Below are positions 36,645 through 47,071 of a stretch of 64,000 nucleotides of DNA, piece by piece. Below the pieces are notes generated by a model, which was not told the origin of the DNA, made no database searches, and saw only the letters and a program-made list of their open reading frames with translations. Numbering within the stretch: the first letter of the stretch is position 1; every line of letters begins with the position of its first letter. The translations under genes were made by a program, and so were the position numbers. The stretch is from CAVUCH01 sp963763095 (GTDB lineage Bacteria; Acidobacteriota; Vicinamibacteria; Vicinamibacterales; JAENWD01): positions 103,002-167,001 of the forward strand of contig CAVXNR010000025.1 in assembly GCA_963763095.1 (NCBI GenBank), read 5' to 3'.

Positions 36645-36888
36645 CTCTGGGTCGAAAGAGGGCGGAACGTGGAGTCTAGCACACGCTCTGACGCGGCCAG
36701 CCGCCGCAGCGGGTCCTCCGCGCCGGGTCCTCCGCGACTGGTGCCTCGGCCGGTGTACCAAACCCCATCAGCCAGAGTCGGCGGGAAATACCGCGCGTGA
36801 ACGGGCCGGCGCTGGGCGTATACTTTGTCCGTATCTTCTCACCGGCCCCTGCGTCGCTATCCGACGCGCCCGGTCAGCAGACAGACAC

Positions 36889-37269
36889 ATGCCAAGTGTG
36901 TTGGTGGTTGACGACGATCCCGACGTTCGCGTGCTGCTCGAGACGTATCTCGAGCTGGAGGGCTTCGTCGTGCTGACCGCCTCCAATGGCAGTGATGCCC
37001 TCGCGCGCCTCCGTCACACCAGGCCATCCGTCATCCTCCTGGACCTGATGATGCCGGTCATGGATGGCGTCGAGTTCCGCAGACGCCAGCAGAGCTTCCC
37101 CGAGCTCCGCGACATTCCGGTTGTCTGCCTCTCGGCCCGGCATGACGCGCAGCAGACCGCCCGGCTCCTCGGGGTGGCTGATTGCGTCGGCAAACCGTTC
37201 GAGCTCGAAACGCTCGCGGCCGTTCTGCGGCGGCACTGCACGGACGCGCCCCTCTCTGGAACGGCCTGA
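36889..37269 (+). CDS. Single-domain response regulator (CheY-like)
   Basis: 126 residues: VLVVDDDPDVRVLLETYLEL with the acidic pocket, phospho-acceptor Asp in SVILLDLMMPVMDG, Ser in VVCLSARHD and Lys in CVGKPFELE. No output domain. Partner kinase unknown; the gene is not next to one. Confidence 0.85.
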   Translation: MPSVLVVDDDPDVRVLLETYLELEGFVVLTASNGSDALARLRHTRPSVILLDLMMPVMDGVEFRRRQQSFPELRDIPVVCLSARHDAQQTARLLGVADCVGKPFELETLAAVLRRHCTDAPLSGTA

Positions 37270-37421
37270 CGTCTGTCCGCCGCGACTGAGTCCGGGCTCC
37301 ACATTCGGCAAGCTCGTCCGACGCTCGCCACTGTAATGGCAGGCGGCCATGTGCGTCTGCAACGAATGAACGGCCGGGCGGGCCGAAACACGCGAGAGCG
37401 GAACCAGAGAGGAAGAACGCC

Positions 37422-37706
37422 ATGTCACAGAATCCATCACCGTTGCTCACGAGCACCTTCGACGTCAGCGGGATGACCTGCGGATGCTGCGAATCGCACG
37501 TGAGGAAAGCCGTCGAAGCGCTGCCCGGCGTCAGGACCGTCCTGATCGAACCTGACTCCGGCCACGCCACGGTGGCCTTCGATCCGGAACTCACCGCGGC
37601 ATCCACGGTCGCCCGGACGATCACGGCTGCCGGGTACCCCGCACGGGCACTGGCCGGCGACACACCCGCGCCGCGGCAGGCTGCTTGCGGTTGCGGCTGT
37701 CGCTGA
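37422..37706 (+). CDS. Heavy-metal-associated (HMA) domain protein
   Basis: 94 residues with one HMA domain: STFDVSGMTCGCCESHVRKA contains the metal-binding GMTCxxC motif (as MTCGCC), then VEALPGVRTVLIEPDSGHAT and a C-terminal CGCGC. CopZ-like metallochaperone or sensor. An AGAGAGGAAG stretch precedes the start. Lies 58 bases before a cysteine-tailed ECF sigma factor. Confidence 0.8.
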   Translation: MSQNPSPLLTSTFDVSGMTCGCCESHVRKAVEALPGVRTVLIEPDSGHATVAFDPELTAASTVARTITAAGYPARALAGDTPAPRQAACGCGCR

Positions 37707-37764
37707 GATGAGGTGTGATGGGGTCGCGCTCGCTGTCGCGCGACCCCACCCGGCGAAGGGTCAT

Positions 37765-38367
37765 ATGAACGATCACCGCACTCCGGCCCACGAAGCGGCT
37801 CCGGCAGCGCCCGCGGGCTCGACGCTGGATCCGTCGGCGGCGATGCAGGCGCTGGTCGACAACCACCGGATGTTCCTCCGCTTTCTCGAGCGGCGCGTCG
37901 GCAATCGCGAGACAGCCGAAGACCTGCTGCAGGACGCGTTCGGCCGCGCCGTCGAACACCTCGACGACGTTCGGGAGAACGAGTCGATCGTGGCCTGGTT
38001 CTACCGTGTCCTCCGCAACGCCGTCGTCGATCATTACCGTCGGAGCGATGCGGCGCACCGGGCCGCGGAAGCCTTCGCACGCGACTTCGAGGAGGCGGTG
38101 CCGCCGCACGAACTGCACGATGCCATCTGCGCGTGCATCTCGGATCTCGCCCGCACGCTGAAGCCGGAGTATGCCGAGGCGTTGCAGCAGATTGATGTCG
38201 AAGGCATGCCGGTCAAGGAGTTCGCGCAACAGGCCGGCATCTCGGCGGGCAATGCCGGCGTGCGGGTGTTCCGCGCCCGTGAAGCGCTCCGCAGACAGGT
38301 GGTGGCCTCCTGCGGCACGTGCGCGGAGCATGGGTGCCTCGATTGCCGGTGCGGCCGCCCGCGCTGA
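37765..38367 (+). CDS. ECF sigma factor with C-terminal Cys-rich tail (CorE-like)
   Basis: 200 residues. Sigma-2: FLERRVGNRETAEDLLQDAF and WFYRVLRNAVVDHYRR. Sigma-4: LQQIDVEGMPVKEFAQQAG and VRVFRAREALRRQ. The C-terminus CGTCAEHGCLDCRCG has five cysteines and a histidine. That matches the cysteine-rich domain of CorE-type (ECF44) factors of myxobacteria, which respond directly to copper or cadmium without an anti-sigma factor. No anti-sigma gene is adjacent; the HMA gene upstream fits a metal response. Confidence 0.75.
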   Translation: MNDHRTPAHEAAPAAPAGSTLDPSAAMQALVDNHRMFLRFLERRVGNRETAEDLLQDAFGRAVEHLDDVRENESIVAWFYRVLRNAVVDHYRRSDAAHRAAEAFARDFEEAVPPHELHDAICACISDLARTLKPEYAEALQQIDVEGMPVKEFAQQAGISAGNAGVRVFRAREALRRQVVASCGTCAEHGCLDCRCGRPR

Positions 38368-38500
38368 GCACGCGGCCGCGCGCAGACTGTGCGCACCTGG
38401 CATCCGCCGAGTCCAGGGTTCCGCACCAGAGCCACAGCGCGCACCCAGCTCCCGCCCGGGTAGAATGCCCTTCGTATTCCACCAACCGGAGAATGAACGC

Positions 38501-39788
38501 ATGACGCAGAAGGCACGTTCGATTGGACGCCGTGACTTCCTCAAGGCCACCGCAGCCACCACGGCCGGCTTCACCATCATCAACCCACGTTCGGTGCGCG
38601 GGAGCCAGGCGAATTCAGCCGTGCGGCTCGGCATTCTCGGCGTGGGCGGACGCGGGACGGAGGTCGGCAGCGGCTTCGTGACCAATGCGGGCGTGAGGGT
38701 GACGGCACTGGCCGATCTCTTCGCCGACCAGCTCGAGGCGGGTCGCGTGCACTTCGACGGGCTGCAGGCGAAAACCGGCGCAGGACCGTTGGCGCCCTCA
38801 CAGCTCTTTCGCGGCCCCGATTGCTACAAGCAGATCGCGGACGCGAAGGACGTGGACGTCATCCAGATCTCGACCCCGCCGTACCTATCATCCTGTGCAC
38901 CTCGAGGCCGTGGTCGCGGCAGGCAAGCACGCGTACTGCGAGAAGCCGGTCGCGGTCGACGTGCCTGGCGCGAAGCGGGTGATCGAGATCGGCAAGCTCG
39001 CGGAGGGCAGACTGAGCCTCGACGTGGGGTTCCAGATCCGCAAGGCGCCGCCGATGGTGGAGCTCGAGAAGCGCCTGCGGGAGGGAGCCATCGGCGCCCA
39101 CGCCTGCGGTGAGGCGTTCTACTACTGCCCCCAGATCGGTCGACCGGCGTGGCCGAACGCCTCACCGGATGAGCAACACCTGCGCAACTGGGCCTGGTAT
39201 CGTGATCTCTCCGGCGACATCGTCGTCGAGCAGAACATCCACGTGCTCGACATGTGCAACTGGTTTCTGCGCGGGCACCCGGTGAAGGCCGTCGCCACCT
39301 GCGCGCGCAAGGTCCGGACGGACACGGGCGACTGCAAGGACAACTTCAACGCGGTGGTGAGCTACCCGGGCGACGTGCAGATCACGTTCGGCTCCACGCA
39401 GTTCGGCAGCCCGGAGTTCGACGCAGGGGTGCGCCTGTTCGGTGCGGAGGGCAGCTCCGAGTCGCACTATGACTGGCGGGTGAAAATAGCTGGCAAACAC
39501 GCGTGGGACGCCGGGCTGGGCGAATCTGGCGGGGGCGAGCCCCAGAGAACGGGGTCGGGCGAAGCGCGGGGTGCACTCGACGAGGCGGATGCGGAGAAGC
39601 AGAAGGCCTTCGTGGCGAGCATCACTGGCCGCACGTTCCACAATGAGGCACTGCAGGGCGCCGAGTCGGCGCTGACGGCGATGCTCATTCGCAATGCCGC
39701 CTATAGCGGAAAGCCGTTGACGTGGGACGAGCTGCTCACGTCTGCCGAGATGTACGATCCGAAAATCAGCCTCGCTGGGCTGTCCTGA
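38501..39788 (+). CDS. Tat-exported Gfo/Idh/MocA oxidoreductase, one frameshift
   Basis: About 429 residues. Twin-arginine signal (SIGRRDFLKATAATTAGFTI), Rossmann motif RLGILGVGGRGTEVG and the catalytic-region motif AYCEKPVAV (EKP). One extra C near 38,886 breaks the frame between STPPY and YHPVHLEAVVAAGKH. The C-terminal half has GDIVVEQNIHVLDMCNWFL, characteristic of the exported subfamily. Probably an NAD(P)-dependent sugar oxidoreductase in the periplasm. Substrate unknown. Confidence 0.8.
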
Positions 39789-39799
39789 ACCAGCGTGGT

Positions 39800-39862
39800 G
39801 TGCAGGGCTGAAGCCCTGCCCCACTGTCTGTAACTTGTGCAGGGCTGAAGCCCTGCCCCACT
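39800..39862. repeat. Two tandem copies of a palindromic repeat
   Basis: The palindrome CAGGGCTGAAGCCCTG, followed by CCCCACT, occurs twice with a 37-base period just after the Gfo/Idh/MocA gene. Related palindromes lie at 60,471-60,533. This is REP-like and may act as a terminator or mRNA stabiliser. Confidence 0.65.
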
Positions 39863-40118
39863 TCAGTACGGCGTCTGGCCGCCGGTGGCGCCGTACACCT
39901 TCACCCGTCACGAACCACGAGGCCATGTCCAACAATCCCAAGACCCTACAGGACAGCGCTTCCACGGACCCGGCTGTGGTGCACGGGACGTGCCCACGTT
40001 CAGCCGCTTCAGCCCTTTGCCGAGGGGCCGCAACGCAGTATGGTTGGTGCCGCCGGCACCAAGATCGAGATCGGGGCAGATTCACCCCCCGAGCGAGCGG
40101 GCATGCGCGAGGCGCTGG

Positions 40119-41942
40119 TCAGGCCAGGGGCATCGGAGGGAAGGTCTCGAACGGCAGAGGCCGTACGCCGGGGCCGTCCGCGTACGCGACGCAGCAGTCA
40201 CGGCCGCGCGCCTTGGCCTCGTAGAGCGCCGTGTCGGCCTCGTGCAGCAGCCGCTCCGGGGTCAGGCCTTCGCCGGCACCGGCGGTCACCCCGATTGACA
40301 CGGTCAACCCTGCGAGGATGGCGGTCCCATGGTGTGCGTGCAGGCCGTGGATGGCCAACCGCAGCGCCTCGGCGCGCCGGAGCGCCACGTCGAGGTGCGT
40401 TTCGGCCAGCACCATCGCGAACTCCTCGCCGCCGAACCGGCAGGCGATGTCACTTCCGCGGAACGTGCGCCCGAGCAGTTCGGCGAGCGCCTGCAGCAGC
40501 AGGTCACCCGCCGCGTGGCCGGCCGTGTCGTTCACGCGCTTGAAGAAGTCGACGTCGAGCAGCAGGAGGGCGACCGGCCGATCGGTATGCCGTCGGGCGT
40601 CATGGCATTCGCGGCTGAGCGCATCGTGCAGGAAGCGACGGTTATAGAGGCCGGTCAGCGGATCCTGCAGCGACTGGATCTTGAGCGACTCCCGCAGCCG
40701 CAGATTGGCGAGGCCCGCCGCGATCTGTTCGGCCGCGGCGAGCACCGTGCTGCGCGCGCCGGCCCGATCCTCGGCGCCGCCGGGCGGCGTGATCACGATC
40801 AGGCCGAACGCACCGCCATCAGCGAGGAGCGGGACACACGTGGCCGGCCCGCCGCCCTCCAGGTGTGGGCACGCCGGCAGCGTACCGCCCGCTGCGGCCT
40901 CATGCATGGTCCCCTGCCGCATGCCCCAGCAGGCCTCGCGCGGGAACGTCCGCTGCAGCTCGCGTCCTTCGTCCCAGGCAGCGGCACGCTCGAGCCGCTC
41001 GCCCACGACCAGGTATAACGCGCCGGCAGCCCCGAGCAGCTCCGGGGCGTTCTTTTCCACCACCGCGCACGCCTCGTCGGAGGATCGGCAGCCCTGGAGA
41101 AAGTGGCTGAGGCGTGCCAGCCGCGCGATCTCGTCGCGTCGCTGCTGCGCCTCCGCCACGGCCCCGGCCAGCGTCGCGTTCGCACGTTCGAGCCGGTGAG
41201 TGACCTTCCGCCGCTCGAGCACGTCACGGCGGACCATCAGCCCGGCTATCAGGATGGTGATGAACCCGAGCACGCTCCCGACGAGCACGTGTGACTGCGC
41301 CCGCCGCGCGCGCTCGGCGGCTGTCGTCTCGCGTTGCGGAGCGCCTGCCGCTCCGCCCGCTCGATTCCGCTGACCGCGGCAATCAGGGGGTCAGTGACGA
41401 GGCCGCTGCGCCACTGCGCCGCGGGCGGGGCCGTTCCGCCGGCCATGCCCGACGTAAGCGCACTGCGAAGGAAAACCGAGACATCGCTCGTGACGATGGA
41501 CAGGTGGTGGAGGCGCTCACGCTGGGGAGGAGCATCGAGCAAGCGGTCAAGGTCACCATGCAGTCGCACGATGTCGCCTTGTGCGGCCTCATAGGCGCCT
41601 CGGGTCCTGCTCCCGGCCCGTGAGCAGGATCGCGAGCTCGGTGGCCTCGAGCTGCCGGACGATTGCCTTCAGCGCCTGCAGGCGCTCGAGGGCCTCCAGG
41701 CTGCGGCCGACAGAGGCATTGGCCGCCACCAGATCGGTGATGCTCCCCAGCGTGATGACGCCGAGCGCGATGAGCACGATCAGCGCAAGACCAAACCCCA
41801 TGGGCATGCGCGGCGAACGGGAGCCGCTGTTCCGGGACAGCGGCCCGCCGGGCGAGGCCACTCCAGCCGACGCATGTGCCTCGTGGCGCACGTGTTCGCG
41901 GGACAGCGGCACGCCGTCAGAATCGGGCTGTTCGATGATCAC
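40119..41942 (-). CDS. CHASE3-GAF-GGDEF diguanylate cyclase, two frameshifts
   Basis: About 608 residues when joined. TM helix 1 (GFGLALIVLIALGVITLGSI), a CHASE3-like periplasmic helix bundle spread over two frames (shifts near 41,590 and 41,300) and TM helix 2 (LVGSVLGFITILIAGLMV). Then comes a GAF domain (FLQGCRSSDEACAVVEKNAP to LLADGGAFGLIVIT) and GGDEF (DPLTGLYNRRF, CRFGGEEFAMVLAE). The GGEEF signature is active-type, and RGSD five residues before it fits the inhibitory I-site. Makes cyclic di-GMP in response to a periplasmic or GAF ligand. Confidence 0.75.
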
Positions 41943-42141
41943 AATGGTGGCAGATACTGAAGCCTGCGGTCCTCACCGGCTCCGCGCAACTCAGCATACA
42001 GACTGATAACGCCGGACGCCAAATATCCGCACGAAGGTGCGCGCTTTCGCAGCATTCGTCACCGGCCCGCGCGCTCACGGTACACTCCTCATGGAGTTTA
42101 CCCTCGTGAGAGGGCGCGCCGGGCCTCGGGCCGGAGGAAGC

Positions 42142-42657
42142 GTGCAAATTCTGGATATGGTGCTCCCGGAGTTCGATCGTGAGGCGGCGGTGACGCGGCT
42201 GCTCATGGAGCGCGCGCCGGAGTCGCGCTTGTCGTGGGCTCCGCACCCCAGGTCACGGACCCTGGGAGATCTCTGCCTGCACCTCGCGGAGCTGCCGCTG
42301 TGGGGCGTGACCGTGATGCAGCAGACGGCGCACGACCTCAGCCCAGCCGGCGTCGAGGGTCGCCCCCGACCGCGCTACGAATCACGGGAGGCGACGCTCC
42401 AACGCTTCGACGAACATGTGAATCAGGCGCGCGCCTCGATCATCGGCGCATCCGATGCCGACTTCCTGGCCCGGTGGACGTTGCAGCAGGCCGGGCGCAC
42501 GCTCTTCACGATGCCGCGGGTGTCGGTTCTTCGATCCCTGGTCCTCGGTCATCTCATTCACCACCGCGGCCAGCTGAGTGTCTACCTGCGCCTGTGCGAG
42601 GTGCCGTTGCCCGCGATCTACGGACCGACCGCCGACGACCCCGCCCGCGAGACGTAA
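42142..42657 (+). CDS. DinB family protein
   Basis: 171 residues from a GTG preceded by GGAGGA: MQILDMVLPEFDREAAVTRL. The four-helix DinB fold with three metal-site histidines is visible: LCLHLAELPLW (first His) and LVLGHLIHHRGQLSVYLR (GHLIHHRGQL motif). Probably a thiol- or metal-dependent transferase; substrate unknown. A start at 42157 is also possible. Confidence 0.75.
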   Translation: MQILDMVLPEFDREAAVTRLLMERAPESRLSWAPHPRSRTLGDLCLHLAELPLWGVTVMQQTAHDLSPAGVEGRPRPRYESREATLQRFDEHVNQARASIIGASDADFLARWTLQQAGRTLFTMPRVSVLRSLVLGHLIHHRGQLSVYLRLCEVPLPAIYGPTADDPARET

Positions 42658-42715
42658 CAGGTCCGACATGCCCTGCCCCGCCCACCCGGGGGCGTTCCGT
42701 TGTATCCTGCCGGCG

Positions 42716-43658
42716 ATGCGAGTCAATCGACGCGATGCTCTGCGGCTGTGTGCACTTTCACCCCTTGCTGCGCTTGGCAGGACGGCGCCTGCGGCGGCCC
42801 AGCCGCCCGCGGGAGAATCGCGGGGCCGCGTGCGCCTGGCGGTGTCGACGTATTCCTACTGGCATTTCAAGGAAACCAAGTACCCGGTGGAGCGCGTGAT
42901 CGCGGATGCGGCACGCCTCGGGTTCGATGGGGTCGAGATCCTGCACCGGCAGATGGACGGCGAGTCGCCGGAATACGTCAATCGGCTGAAACAGGCCGCG
43001 TTCCGCGGCGGTCTCGCGCATGCCGATGCTGTCGATCCACCAGGACTTCGTGTCGCCCGACCCGAAGGAGCGGCAGACCGCCATCGATCACACCAGAGGG
43101 TGCATCGAGCTCGCGGCGCGGCTCGGCATACCGGCGGTGCGCCTCAATTCCGGCCGATGGAAGACGATCAAGTCGTTCGACGACCTGATGAAGGTCAAGG
43201 GCGAGGAGCCGCCCCTGCAGGGCTACACGCTGCAGGATGCGTTCGGCTGGTGCATCGAGAGCATCCGCGCCTGCCTGCCGGACGCCGAGCGCCACGGGGT
43301 GGTGCTCGCGCTCGAAAACCACTGGGGCCTCACCACCGACGTCGAACACCTGCTCCACATCCATGGCGCCGTGGCCTCACCGTGGCTCGGGATCAACCTC
43401 GACACCGGCAATTTCCCGGGCGACCCGTATGCCGGCATCGAACGGCTGGCGCCGCACGCCACCATCGTGCAGGCGAAGACCTACTATGGCGGCGGCGAGT
43501 GGTACACGCTCGATCTCGATTACGCACGCATCGCCGGGATCCTGCGGAAGGCGGGCTTCAGCGGGTGGGTATCGCTGGAGATGGAAGGCAAGGAGCCGCC
43601 GGAGACGGCCGTGCCCAAGAGCCTGACCGTGCTCCGCGATGCGTTCGGGCTGAGCTGA
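42716..43658 (+). CDS. Exported AP-endonuclease-2-fold (sugar isomerase-like) protein, one frameshift
   Basis: About 314 residues. N-terminal Tat-like signal (MRVNRRDALRLCALSPLAAL), then RLAVSTYSYWHFKETKYPVE and RLGFDGVEILHRQMD. A shift near 43,012 leads to MLSIHQDFVSPDPKERQTAI. The metal-ligand Glu, Asp and His of TIM-barrel isomerases are in VVLALENHWGLTTD, LGINLDTGNFPGDPYAG and VSLEMEGKE. Likely acts on a keto-sugar or inositol derivative outside the cytoplasm, perhaps with the Gfo/Idh/MocA enzyme. Confidence 0.75.
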
Positions 43659-43662
43659 CGAC

Positions 43663-45562
43663 TCACTCCCAGCCCATCGGCGTGCCCGCGGTTCTGCTCG
43701 TCCAGCCACTGCTTCAGCGGCGCAAAATAATCCACGATGGCTGTGGCGTCCATCTGCCGCGCCCCCGTGAGCGCCTCCAGCGCCTCGGGCCAGGGACGGC
43801 TCGCCCCCATCGCCAGCGTGCGCCGCAGGCGCTCCCCGGCCGCGGTGCTGCCGTAAATCGAACAGCGGTGCAGCGGACCTGCCTGCCCCGCAGCCTCGCA
43901 CAGCGCGCGATGAAACTGGAACTGGAGGATGCGCGCGAGGAAGTAGCGTGTGTACGGATAGTTAGCCGGGACGTGGTACTTGGCGCCGGGATCGAAGTCC
44001 TGCTCGCTCCGGGCCACGGGGGCGTCCACTCCCTGGTAGCGTCGTCGCAGGTCCCACCACGACGCGTTGTAATGCTCCGGCGTGATGTCTCCTGAGAACA
44101 CGCGCCAGCGCCACTGATCGATCAGCAGCCCGAAGGGCAGGAACGCGATCTTGTCCAGGGCCTGGCGCAACAAGAGGCCGGTGTCGGGGGTTGCCGGCGT
44201 TCCGGCCTCGGCGAGCCCGATCTGCTGGAGGTACGCCGGAGTGATCGAGAGCGCAATGGTGTCCCCGATGGCCTCGTGGAAGGCGTCGTTCGCGCTGTTC
44301 ATGAACAGGAACGGCTGCTGGCGGTACGCGAGCTGGTAGTACGTGTGGCCGAGCTCGTGGTGCACGGTGTTGAAGTCATCCTGGTTCACCTGGATGCACA
44401 TCTTCAGGCGCACGTCGTCGCGGTTGTCGATCGACCATGCGCTGGCATGACACACCACATCGCGGTCAGCGGGCTTGGTGAAGAGCGAGCGGTCCCAGAA
44501 GGTGGCCGGCAGCGGCGCGAACCCGAGAGACTTGAAGAACGCCTCCCCGGTGCGGACGATTGCGCGTGCGTCCACCTTGTGCGCGCGCAGCCTGCCGGTA
44601 AGATCGGCCCCTGACGCTTCACCGGGCGGCGCGATCAGATCGTAGATGTTGCCCCATTCCTGTGCCCACGGATTTCCGAGCAGGTGGGCGGGAATCGGGC
44701 CGTTCGGCGGAACCACCGCGGCCCCGTAGCGCTCCGACAGGCGGCGGCGCACGTAGGCGTGCAGCGAGACGTAGAACGGCCGGACCTGCTGCCACAGGCG
44801 CTCGACCTCGGCCGAGAAGGCGTCCGGCGGCATGTCGTAGTTCGAACGCCACAGGGCGCCAGTGTTCTCGAACCCCAGCTCGCGCGCCCCCTTGTTCGTC
44901 AGGTCAACGAAGCGCGTGTACCGCGCGCGCATCGGTGGCGCGATCCGCCGCCAGCCGGTCCACAGGTCGGCGAGCTCCCTCGGATCACGGCTCTCAGCCA
45001 TGATGCGCTCGATTGCGGTGATATCGAGGCACTCCTGCGTCCCGTCCTTCCCGGGACGACAGTAGGTGCCCTTCCCGTAGTCCGCCTCGAGGGAGGTCGC
45101 GATGCGCGTGAGCTCCGCCAGCTCACCCGGATCGGCCGGGGCAGGCATCGTCAGCTGCAGGCGCAGGAGCGTCAGCTTGCGCTCGAGATCCGGCGGCAGC
45201 TGCAGGCCGCGGAACCGTCCGGCCTCCTTCGCGAACTGCGTAGCGGCGCCGAGTTGCGCCTCGCGCGTTTCCGACGCAATCGCCTGCGTGTCGCCTGTGA
45301 TGTACGTGGACTGCACCCAGTCGGCGCGCGAGGCACGGACGCCGAGCGTGTTCAGCGTCTCCTCTGCCCGTGCAATGAACGCACGGGCCGCGTCCACCGT
45401 TGGCGGCGCGGTTGAGGCTGGGGCGGCCTGTCCCAGCACAATCACGCCGGATGCCAGGGCGCAGAGTGCGACCACCGCGAGCTGTCGAGGGGAGGCTACG
45501 GAGGGGACAGTAGAGGATGCACAGCGCACAACGGAAGGGGAAGGATGCAAAAAACGGAGCAC
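43663..45562 (-). CDS. M2 family metallopeptidase (ACE-like dipeptidyl carboxypeptidase)
   Basis: About 633 residues with a signal sequence (VVALCALASGVIVLGQAAPA). The zinc site is HHELGHTYYQLAY (around residue 400), with the third ligand in NDAFHEAIGDTIALS. The chloride/substrate region YTRYFLARILQFQFHRALC is also typical. The frame runs past the expected end; deleting one base near 43,680 gives EQNRGTPMGWE and a stop at 43,663, matching the usual M2 ending. Removes C-terminal dipeptides in the periplasm. Confidence 0.8.
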
Positions 45563-45617
45563 GTCGTCGCATCAGCCCGACATTGCGGCCTGCGGGGCCC
45601 AATGTCAGTGTGCATCG

Positions 45618-45646
45618 TGCATTCTACATTCTACATTTTGCATTCC
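45618..45646 (+). repeat. Heptanucleotide repeat CATTCTA-type
   Basis: CATTCTA, CATTCTA, CATTTTG, CATTCCG are consecutive 7-mers in the gap between the M2 peptidase and the next gene. Confidence 0.55.
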
Positions 45647-45680
45647 GCGCGAGAACCGTCGTCGTCCGCCGCTCGCGCGG

Positions 45681-46223
45681 CTATGAGCCCTGCCGCTTCT
45701 TCATCTCGGCAATCAACGACTCGAGCATCCGTGCGTAGTGGGTGTCGGCTTCACCGAACGTCTGCATGTACGAGTCTTCCGTCAGCTTCCGCTTCTTCCA
45801 GTCGCCGTCGAAGGGAAAACGCGTCTCGCCCTTGGAGTAGATGTCGAACGACGTCGTGCGGCGTGGGCGGATGCCGTCGGCGCCCATGTCTTCGATGAAG
45901 ACCTTCGAGGTGGGATCCACGGCGACATTCAGATCGATGTAGGCGTCGCGGTACTTGTTCTGGGCGATCCGTTCGTTCAGCAGCGCGGGCACGGCGTACT
46001 TCGACGAGACCACCAGGAGCTGACCGGGGAAGTACAACGCTGCCACGAACACGTCGTCGCTGCCGGCCTGCCGGGTGGCGATGCTATCCAGCTTGGCGCG
46101 ATCGAGCATGCCCGTGAGCTCGCGTGCAAGCGTCACGGTGCGGCTGTCCTGGGCGGACGCTGGCGCCGCCATCACCGAGGCGGCCGCGAGCGTCAACCCG
46201 CAAAGAAGAAAGCGCTGGAACAT
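45681..46223 (-). CDS. Secreted hypothetical protein
   Basis: 180 residues from MFQRFLLCGLTLAAASVMAA, a signal peptide cleaved near ASA. The mature domain includes SDDVFVAALYFPGQLLVVSS, RDAYIDLNVAVDPTSKVFIE and DSYMQTFGEADTHYARML. Intact. I do not recognise a named family; similar proteins occur in acidobacteria. Confidence 0.6.
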   Translation of the reverse strand: MFQRFLLCGLTLAAASVMAAPASAQDSRTVTLARELTGMLDRAKLDSIATRQAGSDDVFVAALYFPGQLLVVSSKYAVPALLNERIAQNKYRDAYIDLNVAVDPTSKVFIEDMGADGIRPRRTTSFDIYSKGETRFPFDGDWKKRKLTEDSYMQTFGEADTHYARMLESLIAEMKKRQGS

Positions 46224-46298
46224 GGACCACCCCGATTGGATGAGGACGATGGGTTCTACCACGCACCCCGGCGGGGGTCAACACGCAACGTCCGCGGG

Positions 46299-46730
46299 TC
46301 ATCCGATGAACAGCGGGTCATCCTCGTCGGTCCGTGCCGAGCGCCGCACGGCGGCGTTCTGGCGGGCGTAGCGCAAGGACGTCAGCGCAGCCCGCAATCC
46401 GGCCATGATCGCCAGCCCCTCGCGGGCGGGGGCCATGATGGCCTGCTGCACCACCGACGTCGTCTCCTCGACTTTCGCGCTGACGTCGGCAAAGAGGCGG
46501 TCGGCGCGCTCCACCTGCGCGGTGGCGAGGGCCGACGCGCGCGCGGCCTCCGCGCCAATGGTCTGCAGGTTGGCGACGAGCGGCGCCATGTCCCGCTCGA
46601 CCTGCTGCGCCAGCCGGTTCACGTGCGTCGCCAGGCGCGCCGCAGCGATCACCGCACCCACCTGGATTAGAGCCATGACGAGCACGGCGCCCGCGATGAC
46701 GCCGAGGAACACGGGGCTCCAATCCGTCAC
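46299..46730 (-). CDS. Membrane-anchored coiled-coil protein (DUF948-like)
   Basis: 143 residues: one N-terminal helix (VFLGVIAGAVLVMALIQVGA), then a long amphipathic helix rich in Ala, Val and Glu (ATHVNRLAQQVERDMAPLVA through ADVSAKVEETTSVVQQ). The plan matches DUF948-type proteins often found beside YtxH genes. Overlaps the YtxH-like gene by 4 bases. General stress or envelope role presumed. Confidence 0.6.
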   Translation of the reverse strand: MTDWSPVFLGVIAGAVLVMALIQVGAVIAAARLATHVNRLAQQVERDMAPLVANLQTIGAEAARASALATAQVERADRLFADVSAKVEETTSVVQQAIMAPAREGLAIMAGLRAALTSLRYARQNAAVRRSARTDEDDPLFIG

Positions 46731-47026
46731 ATGGGCTCCTCGGTCGCCTGCGGTGCCCGCGCCTCCTCGTACGCCCGCCGCCCGCGGTCGACGGCGTTCT
46801 GCACGCCCTCGCGCTGCCGGCGGAGGAACTCGCCGCCCTGTTGCGTGGCGGCGTTGGCAGCCGCGGCTGCCCGCTCACGCCCTTCCCGCGCCTTCTCGTT
46901 GAGGAACTGGCGCGTCTCGTCCCCCGCCGCCGGCGCGAACAGGAGCGCAACGGCCGCGCCCGCAAGGGACCCCGCGATGAAGGCGAGCATTACCGTACCG
47001 CCGCCGACCGCATCGTTTCTGGCCAT
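46727..47026 (-). CDS. YtxH domain-containing protein
   Basis: 99 residues: glycine-rich membrane helix (MLAFIAGSLAGAAVALLFAP, the YtxH 'G..G...G.LFAP' motif), then a charged alanine-rich helix (DETRQFLNEKAREGRERAAA). Co-directional with and overlapping the DUF948-like gene. Confidence 0.75.
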   Translation of the reverse strand: MARNDAVGGGTVMLAFIAGSLAGAAVALLFAPAAGDETRQFLNEKAREGRERAAAAANAATQQGGEFLRRQREGVQNAVDRGRRAYEEARAPQATEEPM

Positions 47027-47071
47027 GATCTGGATGTCTCCCCCGGGCGGGATCGCCCATGTGACGGTACA

